In this document: positions 28,935-38,701 of the stretch, piece after piece
Layout: each line of letters opens with the position of its first letter
Position numbering within the stretch: the stretch's first letter is position 1
From: JBBIMP01 sp037444305
GTDB taxonomy: Bacteria > Acidobacteriota > UBA6911
Assembly (NCBI GenBank): GCA_037444305.1
Contig: JBBIMP010000034.1
Location: 1 to 58,317, forward strand
DNA: 58,317 nucleotides
Reading direction: 5' to 3'
Notes under the pieces: model-generated
Databases searched by the model: none
What the model saw: the letters and a program-made list of their open reading frames with translations, nothing else
Told to the model about the DNA's origin: nothing
Translations under genes and position numbers: made by a program

Positions 28935-29621
28935 GAATACTCCTATCCCGCTGCAGCGGGCGCCGACCGGTCAGGATGTTTGCAGGTGAGTGGGTTGGCG
29001 GGACGGACGAGAGCCCGGGGCGGAATCCTACCGCCGGGTCATGCACATGAAGCCTCGAACCTCGAGTTAAATCCCGGCCTCATTGGCAATCTTGGCAAAC
29101 CGCGGGCGCCGCAAGGCGCCGCCGCGGATACGCGCCGCTATTCCCTGATACGAATGCCCCTAAGATACCTTATCTTCGGAGCGGGCCGGCTGGGGGGGCG
29201 CAAAGGCTGCGTACTGCGCTTCGTGGGCCATGCGTTTCATTTCCCCGCCTGCTCCCGAGGCGGCTGTGCCGCCCTTTCTGCGAAGCCGTGTGGCACGATC
29301 AGGGCAAGTGTAAACTCTTCGTACGACCGATCCCTGAAAACTCCGAACTCAACCGCTGCAAGCAGTCACCCGTCAGCGTTGGTTGGACAATCTCTCTAGT
29401 TTGACAGACCTTTTATTGGCGCCGGATACAAGGCGCTCCAACTCTTGGCCGGGGCTCCCGGGTTCTGTCATGCACCCGGCCTGAACCCCTTATCGGCCGT
29501 CGGGCAGGCTTGGCCGCACAAGGAAATCCGCCAGTGTGCGGCGCGCACACACGCAGCTCTGCCCGCAAGATGCCTATGATATGGGAGCCGGGGATCGAAT
29601 GCAAGCGCCCGAGAGCATGGC
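28935..29621. other. 687-base gap between rodA and rng
   Basis: Both flanking genes are on the minus strand. The gap contains GC-rich inverted repeats (around 29100-29125 and 29448-29490) but no open frame with coding character, no tRNA and no RNA family that I recognise. It should at least contain the rng promoter. Confidence 0.4.
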
Positions 29622-30713
29622 TCAATTGACGTAGCGCCGCATCCGAATGTTCAGGCAGAGGCCCATGCCGGCATAGAAAGCGAGGAGGGCCGAGCCGCCG
29701 GCACTCATGAGCGGCAGCGGAATGCCGGCGATCGGCAGCAATCCCACCGCCATCCCGACGTTTATGAATACGTGGAAGAGAAAAAGCGCCAGGACGCCGG
29801 CTACGATCATGGTGCCGAGCCGCTCCTTGGCCTCCCGCGCGGCGCGCAGCATCTGGAACGAGACAACGGTGAACAGACCCAGCACTGCAATACTTCCCAC
29901 GAAACCCCATTCCTCAGCGAGGACGGCAAAGATGAAGTCCGTGTGCCGCGCCGGGAGAAAGCCGAACTGTCCCTGGCTCCCTTGTTTGAAGCCCTTCCCC
30001 AGGAACATCCCGGAGCCGACGGCAATCTTGGACTGGATCGTCTGGTAGCCGAGATTGTGCGGATCCCGCGAAGGATCCAGCACCGTCTGGATCCGTCCCC
30101 TCTGATAGTCCCTGAGCATCATCCATCCCGCCGGCAGGGCCACAACGGCAGCAAGCGCGAGGACGAGGACGTGTTTCCTGCGCAGGCCTCCCAGGAAGGA
30201 AAGGGCAGCGTACAGAGGCACGTAGGTCATCGCCGTTCCGAGGTCGCCCTGGAGAACCACCAAAAGCATCGGCACAAGAACTATGCCGCCTCCGGTCAAC
30301 AGGTGGGCAAGTCCGAGGCGTTCCCGGTCGACGGATGCGTAGTATCGCGCCAGCGCCACGATGACGATTACCTTCATGAACTCGGAGGGTTGAAAACCCA
30401 AAAATCCCAGGCTGAGCCAGCTCTTCGTGGAGTGGATCGTTTTGCCGAAAAACAGGACGAGAACCAGCAGCACGATGCCGGCAAAATACCCGAAAACAAC
30501 CAGGTCGGAGTAAAGGTGATAATCGAAATAGAGAACCACCAGAAGGAGCGCGAGGGCGGCCAGGGCATATACCGCCTGCCGCTGGAAGTATCCCGAGAGG
30601 CTGGTGCCTTCCGTTGCGCTGTAGATCGCCGCCAGTCCGGCGGCCGTCAGGCAGACCAGCGCCAGCAGCCAGAGCCAGTCGATCCCGCCCGTGCTGCGCC
30701 TCTCGACGCTCAC
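29622..30713 (-). CDS. rodA: Peptidoglycan glycosyltransferase RodA (SEDS family)
   Basis: 363 residues from a GTG whose first bases overlap the mrdA stop (GTGA). It has about ten membrane helices. SEDS landmarks are SWLSLGFLGFQPSEFMK, LQGDLGTAM and, near the C-terminus, FIFAVLAEEWGF and GIPLPLMSAGGSALL. It polymerises lipid II into glycan strands during elongation, working with PBP2. It is the last gene of the mre-mrd operon. Confidence 0.95.
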   Translation of the reverse strand: MSVERRSTGGIDWLWLLALVCLTAAGLAAIYSATEGTSLSGYFQRQAVYALAALALLLVVLYFDYHLYSDLVVFGYFAGIVLLVLVLFFGKTIHSTKSWLSLGFLGFQPSEFMKVIVIVALARYYASVDRERLGLAHLLTGGGIVLVPMLLVVLQGDLGTAMTYVPLYAALSFLGGLRRKHVLVLALAAVVALPAGWMMLRDYQRGRIQTVLDPSRDPHNLGYQTIQSKIAVGSGMFLGKGFKQGSQGQFGFLPARHTDFIFAVLAEEWGFVGSIAVLGLFTVVSFQMLRAAREAKERLGTMIVAGVLALFLFHVFINVGMAVGLLPIAGIPLPLMSAGGSALLAFYAGMGLCLNIRMRRYVN

Positions 30714-32560
30714 CTTTCCTCCTCCCGGTCAGGCGGCACCAGGCTCGTCAGCAGAGTGCGCCGCTGTTCACCGAAGTAGTAGGATTCGAATATCTCCCGC
30801 GCCAGGGGCGCCGAGACCGCGCCCCCGCCGCCGCCGTGTTCGACGAACACCACCACGGCGATTTCCGGATTGTCCCGGTTGGCGAAGCCCACGAACCAGG
30901 AGTGGTTTTCGTACTCCCTCACATCCTTCGCCAGTTCCTTCTTTCGCTCGGCGCTCATCACCTGGACCGTGCCGGTCTTTCCGCAGACATCCAGGCCGGA
31001 GACGGCAGCCTTGTTCCCCGTCCCCCACTCGTTCACGCCGGCCCACATCCCTTCCCGGATTTTCCTGGCGTTCTCCTCGGCCACGGCCAGCTGCTTTTCC
31101 GGCCAGGCGGGCCGGCCGCCAGGCATCCCCTCTGCGGACAGAAGGATGTGCGGCGTCACCAGCCGTCCGCCGGTCGCCAGGGCGCTGACGGCCCGGAGGA
31201 GTTGAATCGGCGTCGTGGTGACCGCGCCCTGCCCGATGGAGACCGAAATCGTCTCGCCCGCGTACCATTTCGTGCCCCGCACCCTGCGCTTCCACTCCGG
31301 CGAAGGCATGACCCCAGCCTTCTCCCCGGGCAAATCCACTCCCGTCCTCTGCCCCAACCCCAGCAATCCGGCATGATCGGCGAGCTTTTCGATGCCTATC
31401 CTCCTCCCGATTTCGTAGAAGAAGATGTTGCAGGATCTGCTGATTGCCGTCCCTAGATCCACGAGCCCGTGGCCGCCGCTCGCCCAGCAGCGGAAGGTGT
31501 GATCGTAATAGCTGGCCGCTCCCGAGCAATGAACCCGCGTGAAGTCCTCCACCGCGCCCGACGCAAGTCCCGCCTCCGCCACGATCAGCTTGAAAATCGA
31601 GCCGGGCGGGTAAGCATTCTGGATAGCCCGGTTCTGCAGCGGGTGCTCGGGATGGGATAGGAGATCTTCCCATTCCGCGGGCGAGAGCCGGGAGGCAAAG
31701 CGGTTCGGATCGAACGCCGGCGAACTTGCCATTGCCAGGATCTCCCCCGAGCGGGGATCCATGGCGACAATCACTCCGACCTTGTCCCGCAGCAGCGCCT
31801 CGGCCGTCAACTGCAGGTTGAGGTCCAGCGTCAGTTTCAGCTCCCCGCCGATCTGGGCCTCCACGCGGTCCATCAAGCCTGTCTCCCGTCCGAGGCTATC
31901 CACCAGGACCCGCTTTCTCCCATCCTTGCCCGTCAGCAGCTTGTTGTAGAACCTCTCCGCCCCCGACTTGCCGACGATGTCGCCGGCCGCGGCCTCCGGG
32001 AAAACCGCGGCCTGCAATTCACCATCCGATACTTCCCCCACGTACCCGAGCACGTGGGCGGCAAGACCGCCGTACCGGTAGAGCCTGCGGGGCTGTGGAC
32101 CCAGCTGGATCTCGGCGTGATCCAGCCGGTGAGCCTCGACCACGGAGATTTCCTCCATGCCGACATCCTCTTTCACCACCAGGGGGCGGTAGAGCGGCGT
32201 GCTTCGGCTCCGCTTCAAGATGCCCTCGAGGTCGCCCGGGTCGATGCCGAGCTTCTCCACCAGGAAGCTTCCCGTGCGCGCCAGGTCTTTCGCGAACTCC
32301 CGGTAGAGCAGGATGTTGTACGAGGGGCGGTTCTCGACGAGCGGGGTGTGGTTCCGGTCAAGAATCGTACCGCGCGGAGCAACCAGCGTCACTTGGCGCA
32401 CGCGGTTGCGTTCCGCCTGCTCCGCAAACCCGGCGCCCTGGATGATCTGCAGCTGCCAGAGCCGGGCGGCCAGCAGCAGGAAGATCACGATCACGGGCAA
32501 ATACAGCCAGCGCAGGCGCTGCTGCAAAAGCTGCCGGTTGACTTCATCGATCTGGCTCAT
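30710..32560 (-). CDS. mrdA: Penicillin-binding protein 2 (elongation transpeptidase)
   Basis: 616 residues. An N-terminal membrane anchor (residues about 17-33) is followed by the PBP dimerisation domain and the transpeptidase domain. The catalytic motifs are AYPPGSIFKLIVA (SxxK), SRSCN (SxN) and CGKTGTVQV (KTG). It is a class B, monofunctional cross-linker partnered with RodA. It overlaps mreD and rodA by four bases on each side. Confidence 0.95.
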   Translation of the reverse strand: MSQIDEVNRQLLQQRLRWLYLPVIVIFLLLAARLWQLQIIQGAGFAEQAERNRVRQVTLVAPRGTILDRNHTPLVENRPSYNILLYREFAKDLARTGSFLVEKLGIDPGDLEGILKRSRSTPLYRPLVVKEDVGMEEISVVEAHRLDHAEIQLGPQPRRLYRYGGLAAHVLGYVGEVSDGELQAAVFPEAAAGDIVGKSGAERFYNKLLTGKDGRKRVLVDSLGRETGLMDRVEAQIGGELKLTLDLNLQLTAEALLRDKVGVIVAMDPRSGEILAMASSPAFDPNRFASRLSPAEWEDLLSHPEHPLQNRAIQNAYPPGSIFKLIVAEAGLASGAVEDFTRVHCSGAASYYDHTFRCWASGGHGLVDLGTAISRSCNIFFYEIGRRIGIEKLADHAGLLGLGQRTGVDLPGEKAGVMPSPEWKRRVRGTKWYAGETISVSIGQGAVTTTPIQLLRAVSALATGGRLVTPHILLSAEGMPGGRPAWPEKQLAVAEENARKIREGMWAGVNEWGTGNKAAVSGLDVCGKTGTVQVMSAERKKELAKDVREYENHSWFVGFANRDNPEIAVVVFVEHGGGGGAVSAPLAREIFESYYFGEQRRTLLTSLVPPDREEER

Positions 32561-33045
32561 TCAGCCACCCCGCCGGCCCTGGCCGAGGCGTAGGCATCTA
32601 CCCCGGCCAGGAGTGCCACCGCGACGAGCGCCGTGAACAGCGCCTGGACCAAAGCGGCTCCCAGGAAAAGCGCCTCTGTCGAGCGCTGCAGCGCCAGCAG
32701 CAGCAGGAACACGCTGGCGGAGCTCAACAGGGAAGCTGCGCCCACGGCAAAGAAGCGTATCGCCCGCCCCGTCAAGGTGAAGTGCTTGCTCGCCCGGCCC
32801 AGGGCGAACGCCGCCAGCGTTTTTCCGAAACCATGATAGCCCAAGGGCCAGCCGAGAAAAGCGTCCAGCAGGATGCCCGTGATGGAACCGGCGAAAAGCG
32901 CTTCCATCCGGTTGCGGTAAAGCGCCCAGTACGCGATCAGGAGCAGGGACAGGTCGAGGAAATTGAACAGGAACACGATCCTGCCCGCGATCATCTGCAC
33001 GACCACGACCAGCAACGATGACGCGGCAAGGACCAGGTACTTCAT
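32557..33045 (-). CDS. mreD: Rod shape-determining protein MreD
   Basis: 162 residues with about five membrane helices, including LFNFLDLSLLLIAYWALYRNR and GSITGILLDAFLGWPLGYHG, the most conserved MreD segment. It is an integral membrane component of the elongasome. It overlaps mrdA (ATGA) and lies 80 bases downstream of mreC. Confidence 0.88.
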   Translation of the reverse strand: MKYLVLAASSLLVVVVQMIAGRIVFLFNFLDLSLLLIAYWALYRNRMEALFAGSITGILLDAFLGWPLGYHGFGKTLAAFALGRASKHFTLTGRAIRFFAVGAASLLSSASVFLLLLALQRSTEALFLGAALVQALFTALVAVALLAGVDAYASARAGGVAE

Positions 33046-33125
33046 GCCGGCACTTCGACTATGGAGATCCGGCGCCGGATCGCGCGGTCGGCTCTTTTGC
33101 TCTCCATGGAATGATCGAGCCCCCT

Positions 33126-33974
33126 TTACTGCTGCCCGGCCTCAGGCCAGCGGTTTTCGAGGAGCACCAGGACCTCGCTCAGGCGCATCAGGTCGGCCGC
33201 CGGCTCCGCCACGATGTGCCGGTAAACCAGATTTCCCTTTTTCGATTCCGTGACCCTGCCCACGGGGAGTCCGCGCGGGTAGATGCCGTCCAGGCCCGAG
33301 GTCACTATCAGGTCTCCCACATCCACCTGCTCGGTGTTGCTGATGTAGGAAACCTCCATCGTGCGGGAACCCATGCCGCGGGCGACGCCCGGAATGCCCG
33401 TGCGCTGCACCAGGACACCGACGGCCGCATCCGTGTTGGTAATGAGCTGCACCTGGGATCCGATCGGCGACACCAGCACGGTTCTGCCGACCACGCCCTC
33501 GGCCGTCACCACGGGCAGGTCCGGTCGCAGGCCTGAGGTTGAGCCGCGGTCGATGAGAAGGGTACCGGCCAGGTAACCCGGGGCTCGACCCGTCACCTGT
33601 GCGCTCCTCCCCTTCAGGGGCAGGCTTTCCGCGAACTCCAGCAGGCTTCGGAGCCGCAGGTTCTGCTGTTTGAGTTCGCGGTATTCGGCTTCGCGCAGGG
33701 ATAGAGCCCGAACGGACTCCCGCAGCCGGAGATTCTCCTCGCGCGCTCCCCGAAGCCAGACATACCGTGTCCAGGCCCCTTCCGCGGCGGTCCCCACGGC
33801 GACGGAGAGGTTCAGCAGCGGCGTCCCCAGGGTCAGCGCCCACTGTTTGAGCAGGATGGCTCCCGAGGGGCTTCGCACCTGCACCGAGATGAGCAGCAGG
33901 TGCACGAAGAGCAGGAAAACGAGCACCCAGACGCTGCGGATCTCCCTGCCCTTCGGGGCCAGTTCAACGGGCAC
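33126..33974 (-). CDS. mreC: Rod shape-determining protein MreC
   Basis: 282 residues from a GTG that lies inside the end of mreB (11-base overlap). One N-terminal membrane helix (residues about 14-34) and a short coiled coil (residues about 75-110) are followed by the beta-barrel domain, with AGTLLIDRGSTSGLRPDLPV, GVVGRTVLVSP and VGDLIVTSGLDGIYPRGLPV. It is a periplasmic scaffold that activates PBP2/RodA. Confidence 0.93.
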   Translation of the reverse strand: MPVELAPKGREIRSVWVLVFLLFVHLLLISVQVRSPSGAILLKQWALTLGTPLLNLSVAVGTAAEGAWTRYVWLRGAREENLRLRESVRALSLREAEYRELKQQNLRLRSLLEFAESLPLKGRSAQVTGRAPGYLAGTLLIDRGSTSGLRPDLPVVTAEGVVGRTVLVSPIGSQVQLITNTDAAVGVLVQRTGIPGVARGMGSRTMEVSYISNTEQVDVGDLIVTSGLDGIYPRGLPVGRVTESKKGNLVYRHIVAEPAADLMRLSEVLVLLENRWPEAGQQ

Positions 33975-34989
33975 ATACCCTCCTGAGGAGGCCGATGTCG
34001 GTGAGCATCTTGCTTGTTCCTACCACCACGGAGGAGAGGGGGTCTTCCGCAATGAACACCGGCAGCCCGGTCTCGTCGGAGATTCGCTTGTCCAGCTGCT
34101 TCAGCAGAGCGCCCCCGCCGGTCAGGACGATGCCGCGGTCCATGAGGTCGGCCGAGAGCTCGGGCGGCGTGCGCTCGAGCGCCACCTTGATGGCGTTGAC
34201 GATGATGCCGAGACAGTCTCCGAGCGCCTCCCGAATCTCCTCGTCGGACACCGACACGGTCTTCGGAACACCCTCGATGAGGTTCCGCCCCTTGACCTCC
34301 AGCGTCACCGGTCCATCCAGGGGTGCGGCGGAACCGAGCTGGATCTTGATGGCCTCGGCGGTCCTCTCGCCGATCAGCAGGTTGTGTTTCCGCTTGATGT
34401 ACTGGATGATGGCCTCGTCCATTTCGTTGCCGGCCACCCGGACCGAGCGGCTGTAAACCACGCCCGAAAGCGAGATCACCGCGATGTCGGTCGTCCCCCC
34501 GCCGATGTCCACGATCATGTTGCCGCAGGCCTCGGTGATCGGCAGGCCGGCGCCGATTGCCGCCACCATGGCCTGCTCCACCAGGAAGACCTCGCTTGCC
34601 CTCGCGCGGAGAGCGGATTCCTGGACCGCTCGCTTTTCCACCTGCGTGATCTCGGAGGGAATGCCGATGACGATTCGGGGGCTCAGAAGGTGATTCCGCC
34701 GGTGCGCCTGCTTGATGAAGTATTTCAACATCACCTCGGTCACATCGAAATCCGCGATAACGCCGTCCTTCATCGGCTTGACCGCCACGATGTCCGCGGG
34801 CGTCCGGCCCAGCATCTCCTTCGCCGCGTGCCCCACCGCCAGGACCTTCTTGTTGTTCCTGTCCAGGGCGACGATGGACGGCTCATTCACCACGATGCCC
34901 CTGCCCTTGGCGAACACGAGCGTGTTCGCGGTCCCCAGGTCGATTGCCAGATCGCTCGAAAAAAAACCAAACAAAGACCGGAATGCCAT
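33964..34989 (-). CDS. mreB: Actin-like cell shape protein MreB
   Basis: About 341 residues from the ATG at 34989; a GTG at 34995 is also possible. It shows DLAIDLGTANTLVFAKGRGI (phosphate 1), NMIVDIGGGTTDIAVISL (phosphate 2), GIVLTGGGALLKQLD (adenosine) and the SPRIVIGIPSEIT region. It forms membrane-associated filaments that direct lateral wall synthesis. The start lies only six bases after the stop of the upstream diguanylate cyclase gene. Confidence 0.97.
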   Translation of the reverse strand: MAFRSLFGFFSSDLAIDLGTANTLVFAKGRGIVVNEPSIVALDRNNKKVLAVGHAAKEMLGRTPADIVAVKPMKDGVIADFDVTEVMLKYFIKQAHRRNHLLSPRIVIGIPSEITQVEKRAVQESALRARASEVFLVEQAMVAAIGAGLPITEACGNMIVDIGGGTTDIAVISLSGVVYSRSVRVAGNEMDEAIIQYIKRKHNLLIGERTAEAIKIQLGSAAPLDGPVTLEVKGRNLIEGVPKTVSVSDEEIREALGDCLGIIVNAIKVALERTPPELSADLMDRGIVLTGGGALLKQLDKRISDETGLPVFIAEDPLSSVVVGTSKMLTDIGLLRRVCAR

Positions 34990-34995
34990 AATCAC

Positions 34996-36390
34996 CTATA
35001 CCGCCACTTTGATAGTGTTCTTGGATAAAGCCTTGGCGCGGTACATCGCCGCGTCCGCCTTCTTGATCAAACCTTCTGCCGTATACGTGTGCTTGGGGCA
35101 GTTGGCCACGCCCACGCTCACCGTGAGCTGTACGCTCTTTTCGTGCACGAGGAAATCGTAGTCTTCTACGTTCTTCCGGATGCGTTCGGCGATCACGAGA
35201 GCTCCGTTCAGAGGCGTCTCCGGCAGGATCACGATGAACTCGTCCCCGCCGTACCGGCCGACGATGTCGGTGTCCCGGAGAAGGCTGCGCAGCAGCCGGC
35301 CCAGCTCCGAGATCGCCCGGCTTCCCACCATGTGCCCGTAGGTGTCGTTGATCCGCTTGAACCCGTCGATGTCCATGAAGAGCAGGGAGACTTTCTTTTT
35401 GTAGCGCAGGCAGCGCCGGACTTCGGTCTCGAGGTATTGCATCAGGTAGCGGTGGTTGTACAGGTTGGTCAGGTCGTCGGTAATCGACAGCCTCTCGGAG
35501 CTGTCGAACATCCGGACGGTGGTCACGGCCACGGCGATCGGCTCCACCAGCATCCGGACCAGTTCTTCGTCAGCGGCGGTGAAGCCGCCCGACTTCCGGT
35601 TCAGGATCTCGATCGCGCCGATCGTCGCGCCTTTGCGCTTCAGCGCCATGCAGAGCAGCGAGCGCACCGCGAAGCTCTCGCCGCTGAAGGGAACCTGGAT
35701 CTCGAAGGCAAAGTCGTTGTGCACCCGGGGTGCCCCGGTCGAAACGACCGCCTCCACCAGCGGAGCGTTGAGCTGGTGGTCAAAAAGGTCCATTTCCGCG
35801 GGGCTGCCGGTGCTGTACACGCGATCGAGCCCCGAACCGCCCTCCGCGTAGAGGTACACCGAACAGACCTCCGCCTGGAGCCTCGCCAGGAGTTTGTCCA
35901 TGAGCGCCTTCATGGCGTGTTTTCGGTGATCCGCATTCCACGTGGATTCCACGAGGTCCATGAAGGAATCGAAAAACTCGCGCGTATTCCCCTCCCGCTG
36001 CCTGGCCAGGGCGACTTCGCTCCGGTAGGCGCTGATCCGCGACAGGTTTTCGAAGAGGTGCTCGGCCAACGCATAATTCATCGGCAGGTGCACGAACAGG
36101 AGTCCGTCATCCGTCCGCTGGATGCCGGAGGATGGAGCGCTGGAGTTCAAGTAGCCTATGAGCTCCGCCCCGGGAAAGCGCCTCGCCAGTATCTCGTTGA
36201 GGCCCTGGAAGCGGCCCTCCCGGGGAAATAGAACAGCCAGGAAATCCGGCCGCACCGCCTGCGGCCCACCAGGGACCGAAGCCGCGGGAATGAACTCGAT
36301 CGACCACGGAGCCTGTGCCGCGAGCCGGTCGTGGAAAAGCTCCGGCTTCCGGTCCCCGCACACGATCCCGATTCGCAGTCGCTCGGCCAT
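34996..36390 (-). CDS. GAF-GGDEF diguanylate cyclase heading the mre operon
   Basis: 464 residues. Residues 1 to about 125 look like a degenerate receiver or sensor domain with no clear phospho-acceptor Asp. Residues about 150-295 form a GAF domain. Residues about 302-464 form a GGDEF domain with an intact active site, GGDEF at 381-385, preceded by the inhibitory I-site R372-x-x-D375 and the metal-binding FMDIDGFK. It should make cyclic di-GMP from two GTP, with product inhibition. GGAG lies seven bases before the ATG. Its stop is immediately followed by mreB, so it is the first gene of mreB-mreC-mreD-mrdA-rodA. I infer a link between c-di-GMP and wall elongation. Confidence 0.92.
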   Translation of the reverse strand: MAERLRIGIVCGDRKPELFHDRLAAQAPWSIEFIPAASVPGGPQAVRPDFLAVLFPREGRFQGLNEILARRFPGAELIGYLNSSAPSSGIQRTDDGLLFVHLPMNYALAEHLFENLSRISAYRSEVALARQREGNTREFFDSFMDLVESTWNADHRKHAMKALMDKLLARLQAEVCSVYLYAEGGSGLDRVYSTGSPAEMDLFDHQLNAPLVEAVVSTGAPRVHNDFAFEIQVPFSGESFAVRSLLCMALKRKGATIGAIEILNRKSGGFTAADEELVRMLVEPIAVAVTTVRMFDSSERLSITDDLTNLYNHRYLMQYLETEVRRCLRYKKKVSLLFMDIDGFKRINDTYGHMVGSRAISELGRLLRSLLRDTDIVGRYGGDEFIVILPETPLNGALVIAERIRKNVEDYDFLVHEKSVQLTVSVGVANCPKHTYTAEGLIKKADAAMYRAKALSKNTIKVAV

Positions 36391-36540
36391 GTCACCACTC
36401 CAAATTTCCGCGCCGGCGGGAGGGCCGCAGCGGCAAGATCCCCGTACCAGCCCGGCGGCAAACTCCGCCCACGCTGGGCGCAGACTGCTCCGTCCAAAAA
36501 CCCCGACTATCCATCTTCATCGGACAATTCGAAGCGGGTT

Positions 36541-36546
36541 ATTATA
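36541..36546 (-). promoter_or_regulatory. Candidate -10 box for the diguanylate cyclase/mre operon
   Basis: TATAAT on the minus strand, about 150 bases upstream of the diguanylate cyclase start. The -35 region (TTTCTT) is poor. Confidence 0.35.
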
Positions 36547-36702
36547 TCGGAACGCCGTGCCAAAAGAAAAACCCTAATCCCATAAATTCAGTCAAATCAT
36601 GATTTATGATTTCCGACCACAGGCACCATTCCTCGCCGGACGCTGTCCGGGGCCCGGGAGCTTCGGAGCATGTCAGGATTGCGGCGGCGGGGGATAACTT
36701 TC

Positions 36703-36730
36703 TTTTCAAGGCGCCTGCCTGTGTTATAAT
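36703..36730 (+). promoter_or_regulatory. Candidate promoter for ppiD
   Basis: TTTTCA at 36703-36708, then 16 bases, then a perfect TATAAT at 36725-36730, about 43 bases before the ATG. It lies in the 380-base divergent region shared with the mre operon. Confidence 0.5.
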
Positions 36731-36772
36731 TTGCCGCTTTTTTGGACTCTAAGCCGGAGGTCATAGCCTGAA

Positions 36773-38701
36773 ATGTTGGACATAATGCGCCGCAAGAAGC
36801 GGCTGAAAGCGGTTCTGTGGGTTGTCATCGTGAGCCTGGGCATGGGCATGCTCCTCCTGTTCGTGCCCGGGCAGAACATCGGGGGCGGCGGCAGCGAGAA
36901 CGTCGTTGCCACCGTGGACGGCGATCCGATCTCGGTGAAGGAGTTTTACAACGCTTACCGCCGTATGATCGAAAACTACACCTCCGGCAGCCGGGGCAAC
37001 ATCGATCCCGAGATCCTCCGAAGCCTCGGCATCGAGCGTCAGGCGCTCACTGCCCTGATCAACGTGCGGGTAGTATCCTACGCGGCGAAACGGCTCGGCC
37101 TCGAGGTGACCCCGGAGGAAATAAGCAGGGCCATCGAGGGCAACCCGAACCTGCAGGAAGGCGGTGTCTTCATCGGAGTCGAGCGCTACAAGGCTCTGCT
37201 TGCAGCCAACAGGATCGAGGTGGAGGAGTTCGAGCAGGGCATCCGCCAGATGCTCCTGGCGCGGAAGCTCTCGGCCATTATTTCCGACTCGCTCGAGGTT
37301 ACCGAATCCCAGCTGCGGGAGGAATTCGCCCGGACGACGCAGGAGGCCCGGATCCGCTACGTCCTGCTGAACCGGGAGGACTTCAAAAAGCGCGTCAACA
37401 CGGCCGATTCCGAACTCCGCGCCTACTTCGAGGCCAACACGCAGAAGTATTTCACCAAGGAGGAGCGGCGCGCGGAATACCTTCTGGTTTCCATCTCCGG
37501 TATCGTTCCGACAGTCCAGGTCACCGACCAGGAAATCATCGAGGAGTGGAACCGCGAGCAGAAAGGGGAACTGGTGGAAGCCAGCCACATCCTGTTCGCC
37601 GTGAACGACCCGTCGACAGAGGCCCAGGTTCGGGCCAAGGCCGAAGCCGTCCTCAACCGGATCCGTGCAGGAGAGGACTTCGCTGAGCTGGCCAGGGTCA
37701 ATTCCGAGGATCCGGGATCGGCGCAGCAGGGCGGGTATCTGGGATCATTCCCGCGCGGGCAGATGGTCAGGGAGTTTGAAGACGCGGCCTTCTCGCTGCC
37801 GCCGGGGCAGGTCTCCGGCCTTGTGAAAACGCAGTATGGATTCCATATCATCAAGGTACTGAAGCGGGAATCGCCCTCCCTGGAGGCAAACCGGGAATCC
37901 GTTGAGCGCACCGTCCGGTACAACAAGGCCACGGCGATCGCCCAGAGCAAGGCCAAGGAGGCCGAGGAGACGATGGTCAAGGAAGCCGGCCTCGCAGCCG
38001 TTGCCGCGAAGCTCGGCGTGCCCGCCGAGGTGAAGGACACCGGCTTGCTGACGAGGACCTCCGATCCCTACGAGGCCGGGATCTCCCAGCCGCTGCTGGA
38101 CGAGATCTTCTCGCTCCAGGAAGTCAAGTCGGTGGGCAAGTCAATCCAGATCCCCTCCGGCTACGCCGTGCCTCAGCTGGCCGAAGTGAGGCTGCCGCGC
38201 GCGCCGGAGTTTTCCGCTGTCCGAGAGGCCGTCGAAAAGGATTTCGTGGCCTCGAAATCCGAGGAGCTGATGAAGGCGGAGGCCGCAAGGCTGTCGGACG
38301 AGGCCGCAAAGACCGGCGACCTGGAAAAGACGGCCCGCGCCGCGGGCTTCCAGCCCAAGAGCAGCGATCCCTTCAAGCGCGCCGGCTCCCCGTCGAGCGA
38401 CATCCCCCACACCCCCGCCTTGAATGCGGAGGTCTTCAGGCTTTCCGTGGGCAGCGTGAGCCCTCCCATCGCGGTTGCCGGCGGAGAGCAGACGGCGGTG
38501 ATCCAGTTGCTCTCCCTCACACCCTTCGACGAGGCCGAATTCTCGCAGGAGAGGCAGGAAACGCGGCAGAGCCTTCTGCTGCGGTGGCGCGAGGCCTACT
38601 TCGAGGAGTACATCAAGCGGATGACCGACAATCTCGAAAAGGCGGGCAAGATACGGATCAACAACCGGGTCATCGAGCGCGTGGTGGGAATCGGCTCGTA
38701 G
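36773..38701 (+). CDS. ppiD: PpiD/SurA-type periplasmic peptidyl-prolyl isomerase
   Basis: 642 residues. One N-terminal membrane helix (residues about 11-31) anchors a large periplasmic part. The SurA-like chaperone region begins ENVVATVDGDPISVKEFYNA. A parvulin domain spans residues about 265-370: VEASHILFAV, AGEDFAELARVNSEDPGS, GGYLGSFPRGQMV and TQYGFHIIKV. A second chaperone-like segment forms the C-terminus. It helps secreted and outer membrane proteins fold. GGAGG lies 12 bases before the ATG. Confidence 0.9.
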   Translation: MLDIMRRKKRLKAVLWVVIVSLGMGMLLLFVPGQNIGGGGSENVVATVDGDPISVKEFYNAYRRMIENYTSGSRGNIDPEILRSLGIERQALTALINVRVVSYAAKRLGLEVTPEEISRAIEGNPNLQEGGVFIGVERYKALLAANRIEVEEFEQGIRQMLLARKLSAIISDSLEVTESQLREEFARTTQEARIRYVLLNREDFKKRVNTADSELRAYFEANTQKYFTKEERRAEYLLVSISGIVPTVQVTDQEIIEEWNREQKGELVEASHILFAVNDPSTEAQVRAKAEAVLNRIRAGEDFAELARVNSEDPGSAQQGGYLGSFPRGQMVREFEDAAFSLPPGQVSGLVKTQYGFHIIKVLKRESPSLEANRESVERTVRYNKATAIAQSKAKEAEETMVKEAGLAAVAAKLGVPAEVKDTGLLTRTSDPYEAGISQPLLDEIFSLQEVKSVGKSIQIPSGYAVPQLAEVRLPRAPEFSAVREAVEKDFVASKSEELMKAEAARLSDEAAKTGDLEKTARAAGFQPKSSDPFKRAGSPSSDIPHTPALNAEVFRLSVGSVSPPIAVAGGEQTAVIQLLSLTPFDEAEFSQERQETRQSLLLRWREAYFEEYIKRMTDNLEKAGKIRINNRVIERVVGIGS

